From positions 1 to 19,041 of the forward strand of contig DASRDZ010000038.1 in NCBI GenBank assembly GCA_035652335.1: DNA of 19,041 bases. Reading direction: 5' to 3'. Under the pieces are notes generated by a model, which saw only the letters and a program-made list of their open reading frames with translations, was not told where the DNA came from and ran no database searches. Below are positions 15,322 to 19,041 of this stretch, piece by piece. The translations under genes and the position numbers were made by a program. This stretch comes from DASRDZ01 sp035652335. GTDB lineage: Bacteria; Chloroflexota; Dormibacteria; Aeolococcales; Aeolococcaceae. How positions within the stretch are numbered: the first letter of the stretch is position 1; the number at the start of each line of letters is the position of its first letter.

Positions 15322-16238
15322 GGTTCGCGGTGGGACGCGACGCGCACGGCGACGCGGGGGCTGGACGCGCTGTGGCTGGCCACGGGCTCGACAGTGTAGG
15401 CGTCGGGCCGCCGGTCGCCGAGGAGGTTGTTGCGAGGCGTGCGCTGGCGCGCCGCGGCGACGCTCGACAGCGCCACGTCGGCCACCAGCAGCGTCGAGGA
15501 GTCCGCGGGCGCAGGCCCCGCCACGGGCCAGCCGTCGGCGCCGACGATGATCGAGGCGCCGAGGAAGGTGAGCCCCCGCTCGGTGCCGATGCGGTCGGCG
15601 CACGCCATGACCACGCCGTTCTGCGCCGCCGACGCCATGGCCACGTAGTCGCCCTGGCAGTAGCCGCGGTCGTCGTGCACGGTGCGCTTGAAGGAGGCGA
15701 CCCAGTTGGTCGGCACCGCCACGATGTCGGCGCCCGCCAGGGCCAGGGCGCGCACCGCCTCGGGGAACCACAGGTCGTAGCAGATCACCATCCCGACGCG
15801 ACCGAACGGCAGGTCGACGACGGGCAGCGCCGTGCCGGGCACGAACCACGACTGCTCGTCGTAGAAGAGGTGCAGCTTGCGGTACGTCGCCAGCCGTCCC
15901 GCCGGCCCCAGCAGCACCGCGCTGTTGTGCCGGCAGTCCCCGTCGCGCTCGTCGATGCCACACACGACGTGGATGCCGGTCTCGCGCGCAACCTCGACCA
16001 GGGCATTGACGGTCGGCCCCGCCGAGGCGTCCTCGGCCGCCGCCTGCGCCTCCTCCACCGAGCCGAAGGTGTACCCGCTCGAGGCCAGCTCCGGCAGCAC
16101 CACAAGGTCGGCGCCCTCCGCCGCGGCGGCGCGCGCCCAGTGCACGGCCTGCTCGCGGTTGCCGTCCAGGTCGCCGACGTGCGGCTCGTACTGGGCGACC
16201 GCGATCCGGGCCCGGCGCTCCTCGGTGGGCTGGCTCAT
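15318..16238 (-). CDS. nitrilase-superfamily carbon-nitrogen hydrolase
   Basis: Encodes 306 residues, cytoplasmic, a single CN-hydrolase domain. The Glu-Lys-Cys triad is intact: Glu50 in LPELASSGY, Lys121 in YRKLHLF and Cys153 in ICYDLWFPE. The following VPTNW, DYVAMASAAQNGV and ADRIGTERG match the superfamily layout. These enzymes hydrolyse amides or nitriles (for example N-carbamoyl compounds, omega-amides); the sequence alone does not give the substrate. ATG 16238 is chosen because it leaves a short lead into ARIAVAQYEP, where the family begins; a GTG four codons upstream is an alternative and neither has a strong ribosome-binding site. Its stop codon overlaps the proposed CTG start of the helicase, so it is the first gene of a nitrilase-pcrA-ligA transcription unit. 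The functional link to DNA repair is unexplained and may be only transcriptional. Confidence 0.92.
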   Translation of the reverse strand: MSQPTEERRARIAVAQYEPHVGDLDGNREQAVHWARAAAAEGADLVVLPELASSGYTFGSVEEAQAAAEDASAGPTVNALVEVARETGIHVVCGIDERDGDCRHNSAVLLGPAGRLATYRKLHLFYDEQSWFVPGTALPVVDLPFGRVGMVICYDLWFPEAVRALALAGADIVAVPTNWVASFKRTVHDDRGYCQGDYVAMASAAQNGVVMACADRIGTERGLTFLGASIIVGADGWPVAGPAPADSSTLLVADVALSSVAAARQRTPRNNLLGDRRPDAYTVEPVASHSASSPRVAVRVASHREP

Positions 16239-16269
16239 CAGGTCGACCACGGTACCAGGGCCAGATCGG

Positions 16270-16295
16270 CCGGGCGCAGCGGAGACGCGGCCCGG
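16270..16295 (-). terminator. hairpin downstream of the histidine kinase, possible terminator
   Basis: In the 67-base gap between the histidine kinase stop and the nitrilase start, CCGGGC pairs with GCCCGG and continues for two or three more pairs past a single bulged C, with a loop of about seven bases. There is no U-tract. It could end the kinase message and leave the nitrilase-pcrA-ligA unit to its own promoter, which I cannot identify in the remaining bases. Confidence 0.3.
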
Positions 16296-16305
16296 TGTGG
16301 AACCG

Positions 16306-18108
16306 TCAGCCCGCACTCTCGAGCAGCGGCAGTGTCACCGTGAAGGTGCTGCCCTGCGCCGGCACCGACTCGACGGTGATGTCACCGCCGTGCCGGCGGA
16401 CGGTGTCGCGTGCCAGGTACAGCCCCAGGCCCGTGCCCGCGATCGCGGAGTTCTCAGGGGTGACGATGCGCCCGAATCGCGTGAAGATGCGCGGGAGGTC
16501 GCCCGGCGCGATCCCCAGCCCGCTGTCGCGCACGCTGACGACGGCGAGCCCTGCGGCCTCGTCCCGGGTGCAGCGCACCACCACCTCGCCGCCCGCCGGC
16601 GAGAACTTCACCGCGTTGTCGACGAGGCTGGCGATGGCGATGCTGAGGCGGCGCCGATCCGCGTTCACCGGCACCGGCGCGTCGGGAAGCTCGACCGACA
16701 CGACGTGGTTCGGGGTTCGCCCGGTCGCCGATTCGGCGACGGCGACCTCGACCGCCTCGCGCAGGTCGACCTCCTGCATGCGCAGGGGCGCCGAGTCGTG
16801 GTCGGCATGGCGCGCGGTGTCGATGATCTGGTCGACGATGCGGTTCATCGCGTCGAGCCGCTCCATCACCACCGGGATGACGTCGGGAACCCGTCCGCTC
16901 AGCTCACCGAGGGTGCCGTCCGCGATCATCGACAGGTAGCCGCGCACCACCGTCAGCGGACCGCGCAGCTCGTGCGAGGCGAGGTTGAGGAAGTCCGACT
17001 TGGCCCGCTCCAGGGCGGCGACGCGCTCGGCGTGGTCGCGCGCCATGCTGTAGCGCATGGCGTTGCCCAGCGCCAGGCCCGAGATGTGCGCCACGGCGGT
17101 GAGGCGCTGCATCTGCGCCTCGTCGAAGCCGCCCTCGTCGCGTGCCCCGACGGTGAGGATGCCGAACAGGGCGTCGCCGACGTGCACCGGGGCCATGGCA
17201 TAGGCACGCAGCCCGCTGGCCTCGACGCGGCGGCGGGTCTCGTCGGGCGCGTCGAGCTCTCCTGAGACGACGCCGGTGCGCGGCTCCTGGCTGCGCAGCA
17301 CCGCGGCCATCTCGTGGTGGTCCGCCAGGCTGTAGACGCTGCGCCCGAACTGCGGACCCTCGCGGTCGGACTCGGCGATGCTCACCAGGTGGTCGCCGTC
17401 GAGGCGCAGCAGCGAGGCGCGCCGTGGCGGCCGGCCCGGCACGGTGACGATGGTCGCCGCGATCTGCACCACGTGGGCCGCCGCCTGCTCCTCGTCGAGG
17501 GTGGCGCTCAGCGCCTGGGCCACCTGGCGGACCAGTGCCAGCTCGTCGAAGCGCTGCTGCTCGGCGAGCAGCCGGGCCTGCTCGCGCTCCTCGGCGACGC
17601 GGTGCTCGGTGAGGTCGAGCGCGGTCACCAGCAGATAGCCGGGATGGCCCTGGGGCCCGGGGACGGGCGTGACCATCCAGTCCCACACGGTGACCTCCTG
17701 CTGATCCTCACCGTGCGCCGGGTTGACGAACTCCCATCCGGCGAGGTGGCGCGCCTCGCCGGTTCGGGCCGCCTCGCGGAAGACCTCGGGAACGCCCGCC
17801 TCCGCGATCCCCTCCCACACCTCGGCCCAGGGCGTGCCCGCCGCCGGAAGGCGTCCAGGCGCCAGCACCACCGACGGACGCAGCTTCATGTAGACGACGC
17901 CGAACGGCTCCCGGGCCTCGACCAGCACCACCGCGATGGGCATGGTGTCGAGCACTCCGGCGAGCGCCGCGGCGACCCGCTCCGGATCGGCGGACAGAGC
18001 CGCCCCGAGCCCCCCCGGCTGCTGGCTGATCACCACCCCTCCGCAGTGACGAGCATGGACGCCCATCCGCCCCGCCACGCTTCCTGCCTGCGCGCCGTCG
18101 CTGTGCAT
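16306..18108 (-). CDS. cytoplasmic PAS-GAF sensor histidine kinase
   Basis: Encodes 600 residues if started at ATG 18108. A PAS-like domain (about 45-170, ending in the usual ALDLTEHR) is followed by a coiled coil (170-195), a GAF domain (about 195-350), HisKA with the phospho-acceptor His379 in FLNLASHELRGPL, and HATPase_c with N-box Asn498 (SLVDNAVKFSP), G1 DSGLGIAP (528-535), F-box IFTRFG (541-546) and G2 GTGLGLYLA (558-566). No membrane segment is seen, so it senses a cytoplasmic signal. The start is uncertain: ATG 18108 is buried in a strong inverted repeat with AAGGGG directly abutting it. ATG 18066 (residue 15) and GTG codons near residues 25-26, just after GGAGG, are alternatives that leave all domains intact. 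No response regulator is adjacent, so it is an orphan kinase here. Confidence 0.93.
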   Translation of the reverse strand: MHSDGAQAGSVAGRMGVHARHCGGVVISQQPGGLGAALSADPERVAAALAGVLDTMPIAVVLVEAREPFGVVYMKLRPSVVLAPGRLPAAGTPWAEVWEGIAEAGVPEVFREAARTGEARHLAGWEFVNPAHGEDQQEVTVWDWMVTPVPGPQGHPGYLLVTALDLTEHRVAEEREQARLLAEQQRFDELALVRQVAQALSATLDEEQAAAHVVQIAATIVTVPGRPPRRASLLRLDGDHLVSIAESDREGPQFGRSVYSLADHHEMAAVLRSQEPRTGVVSGELDAPDETRRRVEASGLRAYAMAPVHVGDALFGILTVGARDEGGFDEAQMQRLTAVAHISGLALGNAMRYSMARDHAERVAALERAKSDFLNLASHELRGPLTVVRGYLSMIADGTLGELSGRVPDVIPVVMERLDAMNRIVDQIIDTARHADHDSAPLRMQEVDLREAVEVAVAESATGRTPNHVVSVELPDAPVPVNADRRRLSIAIASLVDNAVKFSPAGGEVVVRCTRDEAAGLAVVSVRDSGLGIAPGDLPRIFTRFGRIVTPENSAIAGTGLGLYLARDTVRRHGGDITVESVPAQGSTFTVTLPLLESAG

Positions 18109-18135
18109 CCCCTTCGCCCACCCGGCGGGGGATGC
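18105..18135 (-). promoter_or_regulatory. inverted repeat covering the first candidate start of the histidine kinase
   Basis: On the minus strand GCATCCCC (18135-18128) is an exact inverted repeat of GGGGATGC (18112-18105). CGCC and GGCG pair inside it, leaving a GGGTG loop and two unpaired bases. The right arm contains the ATG at 18108 and the G-run before it, so this start would be hidden in folded RNA. Either translation starts further downstream or the structure controls initiation. Confidence 0.45.
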
Positions 18136-18151
18136 CCGACCACCTTCGTCG

Positions 18152-18192
18152 TCTGCAAGTGCGGCAAGGCTAGCAGAGCCGCAACTTGCGGA
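18152..18192 (-). promoter_or_regulatory. long imperfect inverted repeat between groL and the histidine kinase
   Basis: Bases 18152-18165 pair with 18178-18192 over about 14 positions, with one bulged base and one G-T wobble, around a 12-base loop containing GCTAGC. The smaller palindrome CCGCAA-C-TTGCGG (18179-18191) lies inside the right arm. No U-tract follows on the minus strand. It could be a U-less terminator for groL, an operator, or part of a structured leader of the kinase message. Confidence 0.45.
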
Positions 18193-18230
18193 ACGCCGGT
18201 TTCGAGCCGATCCCTCCGATTTGACAGGAG
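18167..18230 (-). promoter_or_regulatory. candidate regulatory element upstream of the histidine kinase; blocks shared with the element upstream of FIST
   Basis: In plus-strand order it holds AGGCTA (18167-18172), GCCGCAA (18178-18184), CCGGTTTC (18196-18203), and CGATTTGACAGG running into GACAGGAG (18217-18230). These are the same blocks, order and orientation as in the gap upstream of the FIST gene, but spread over a longer distance. TAGCCT on the minus strand could be a -10 element, but the hexamer 17 bases upstream (CGTTCC) is a poor -35 for a housekeeping sigma factor. Part of the element overlaps the long inverted repeat at 18152-18192. Confidence 0.45.
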
Positions 18231-18232
18231 GG
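18212..18232 (-). terminator. small hairpin just after groL, weak terminator candidate
   Basis: One base after the groL stop codon, CCCTCC on the minus strand can pair with GGAGGG around a nine-base loop. The stem is only six pairs and no U-tract follows, so as a terminator it is weak. Confidence 0.25.
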
Positions 18233-18233
18233 T

Positions 18234-19041
18234 TTAGAAGTCCATGTCCCCGTGGCTGTGGCCATGGCCGTGGCCGTGCCCGTGCCCGTGGGCGTGGCCG
18301 TCCTCGTCGTCCTCGGGCTCGGGGGCGTCGGCCACCAGCGCCTCCGTGGTCATGATCATCGTCGCGATCGACGTCGCGTTGAGCAGGGCGCTCAGGGTGA
18401 CCTTGGCCGGATCGACGATGCCGCGCTCGAGCAGGTCGCCGAACTCGCGGCTGAGCGCGTCGTAGCCCTCGCTGGGGCCCATCGAGCTGACCCGGTAGAC
18501 GACCACCGAACCCTCGTCGCCGGCGTTGGCGGCGATGGTGCGCAGCGGCTCCTCGAGCGCGCGCCGGACGATCTCCGCGCCGACGCGCTCGTCGCCGTCG
18601 AGGGCCAGCCCGTCGATGGCGGACGCGGCGCGCAGCAGGGCCACCCCGCCGCCCGGCACGATGCCCTCCTCGACCGCGGCACGCGTCGCGGCGAGCGCGT
18701 CCTCGACACGGGACTTGCGCTCCTTCATCTCCACCTCGGTGGCCGCGCCGACCTTGAGCACGGCCACGCCGCCGACGAGCCGGGCCAGGCGTTCCTGCAG
18801 CTTCTCCCGGTCCCAGTCCGAATCGGTGTCCTCGATCTGCTGGCGGATCTCCTCGACGCGAGCCTCGATTGCGGTGCGGTCGCCGGCTCCCTCGACGACG
18901 GTGGTGTCGTCCTTGGTCACGACGGCGCGCCGGGCGCGGCCCAGCTGGTCGAGCGTGGCCAGGTCGAGGCGCAGGCCGACCTCCTCGCTGACCACCTGGC
19001 CGCCGCACAGGACGGCGAGGTCCTGGAGCATCGCCTTGCGG
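18234..19041 (-). CDS. groL: chaperonin GroEL (Cpn60), C-terminal half, with His-rich tail
   Basis: The last 269 codons of a 60 kDa chaperonin; the N-terminal half is beyond the right edge. It opens with RKAMLQDLAVLCGGQVVSEEVGL and runs through REKLQERLARLVGGVAVLKVGA and EVEMKERKSRVEDALAATRAAVEEG (which includes the ATPase Asp equivalent to E. coli Asp398). PGGGVALLRA, DPAKVTLSALLNATSIA and MTTEALV follow, all in standard GroEL order. The protein folds other proteins in the cytoplasm, normally with GroES, which is not in this window. Instead of the Gly-Gly-Met tail of most GroELs, the C-terminus is acidic then His-rich: HAHGHGHGHGHGHSHG followed by DMDF, with eight histidines. Such tails are known from actinobacterial GroEL1-type paralogues. 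The stop is TAA. Confidence 0.97.
   Translation of the reverse strand, partial: RKAMLQDLAVLCGGQVVSEEVGLRLDLATLDQLGRARRAVVTKDDTTVVEGAGDRTAIEARVEEIRQQIEDTDSDWDREKLQERLARLVGGVAVLKVGAATEVEMKERKSRVEDALAATRAAVEEGIVPGGGVALLRAASAIDGLALDGDERVGAEIVRRALEEPLRTIAANAGDEGSVVVYRVSSMGPSEGYDALSREFGDLLERGIVDPAKVTLSALLNATSIATMIMTTEALVADAPEPEDDEDGHAHGHGHGHGHGHSHGDMDF
18252..18296 (-). repeat. Gly-His dipeptide repeat within groL
   Basis: A run of alternating His codons (CAC or, once, CAT) and mostly Gly codons forms an imperfect six-base tandem repeat at the 3' end of groL. It encodes the His-rich tail. Such runs can vary in copy number between strains. Confidence 0.8.

Noticed and set aside
13246..15399. A 717-codon plus-strand frame opposite pcrA
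   Set aside because: Same cause as above: codon-register antisense of a GC-rich gene with no TTA/CTA/TCA codons in this part. No family resemblance and no ribosome-binding logic.
18221..18226. A perfect TTGACA on the plus strand, as a rightward promoter
   Set aside because: No -10-like hexamer lies 16-18 bases downstream (ATGTCC occurs there) and no plus-strand gene follows. It is part of the shared block discussed as a minus-strand element.
18109..19008. Extension of the histidine kinase frame back through groL
   Set aside because: The open frame upstream of 18108 overlaps groL out of frame and is only its shadow; GroEL is clear in the other frame.
1..19041. Mobile elements, phage genes, CRISPR arrays or defence systems
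   Set aside because: No transposase, integrase, terminal inverted repeats with target duplications, spaced direct repeats or nuclease-plus-partner gene sets were seen. Every coding stretch is accounted for by housekeeping or signalling genes.

Overview
This is a compact, very GC-rich (roughly 70% by eye) chromosomal window in which every gene I can support is on the minus strand. It holds twelve protein-coding genes; two are cut by the window edges (gpmI on the left, groL on the right). Stop-start overlaps of the ATGA/GTGA/CTGA type are frequent and the longest gap without a gene is 225 bases. I see no tRNA, rRNA, CRISPR array, insertion sequence or prophage gene. The order uvrC-rapZ-whiA-gap-pgk-tpiA is the core of a cluster best known from Actinomycetota and other Gram-positive lineages. 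Together with the GC content, GTG starts and a GroEL with a His-rich tail, it suggests an actinobacterium or a neighbouring high-GC Terrabacteria lineage (for example Thermoleophilia, or Dormibacterota/Chloroflexota). I cannot fix the phylum from this window alone.

In transcription order (right to left) the layout is as follows. (1) groL 3' part, 19041-18234, followed by a 125-base gap rich in inverted repeats. (2) A cytoplasmic PAS/GAF sensor histidine kinase, 18108-16306. (3) A tightly packed set: nitrilase-superfamily amidohydrolase (16238-15318), pcrA/uvrD helicase (15321-13108) and NAD-dependent DNA ligase ligA (13111-11096), joined by 4-base overlaps. The helicase appears to start at a CTG codon. 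(4) A 178-base gap, then a signalling pair: a FIST-domain sensor (10917-9703) and a GAF-GAF-GGDEF-EAL cyclic-di-GMP enzyme (9692-7320), 10 bases apart. (5) uvrC (7266-5116), rapZ (5087-4218) and whiA (4221-3358), with yvcK absent from its usual place between rapZ and whiA. (6) After a hairpin and a 225-base gap with a good Shine-Dalgarno site, the lower-glycolysis operon gap-pgk-tpiA-gpmI (3132 to the left edge).

Functionally the window combines DNA maintenance (UvrC, PcrA/UvrD and LigA would act together in nucleotide excision repair and gap sealing), triose-phosphate glycolysis, envelope/growth regulators (RapZ, WhiA), and two signalling units (histidine kinase; FIST plus c-di-GMP enzyme).

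The most interesting non-coding signal is that the gaps upstream of the two signalling units share four short sequence blocks in the same order and orientation. This suggests a common regulatory element. Other points worth checking are the CTG start of the helicase, the 8-histidine GroEL tail, the RapZ P-loop without Ser/Thr after the lysine, a divergent WhiA helix-turn-helix, and two insertions in UvrC. I found no gene set that I would call a new defence or mobile system.
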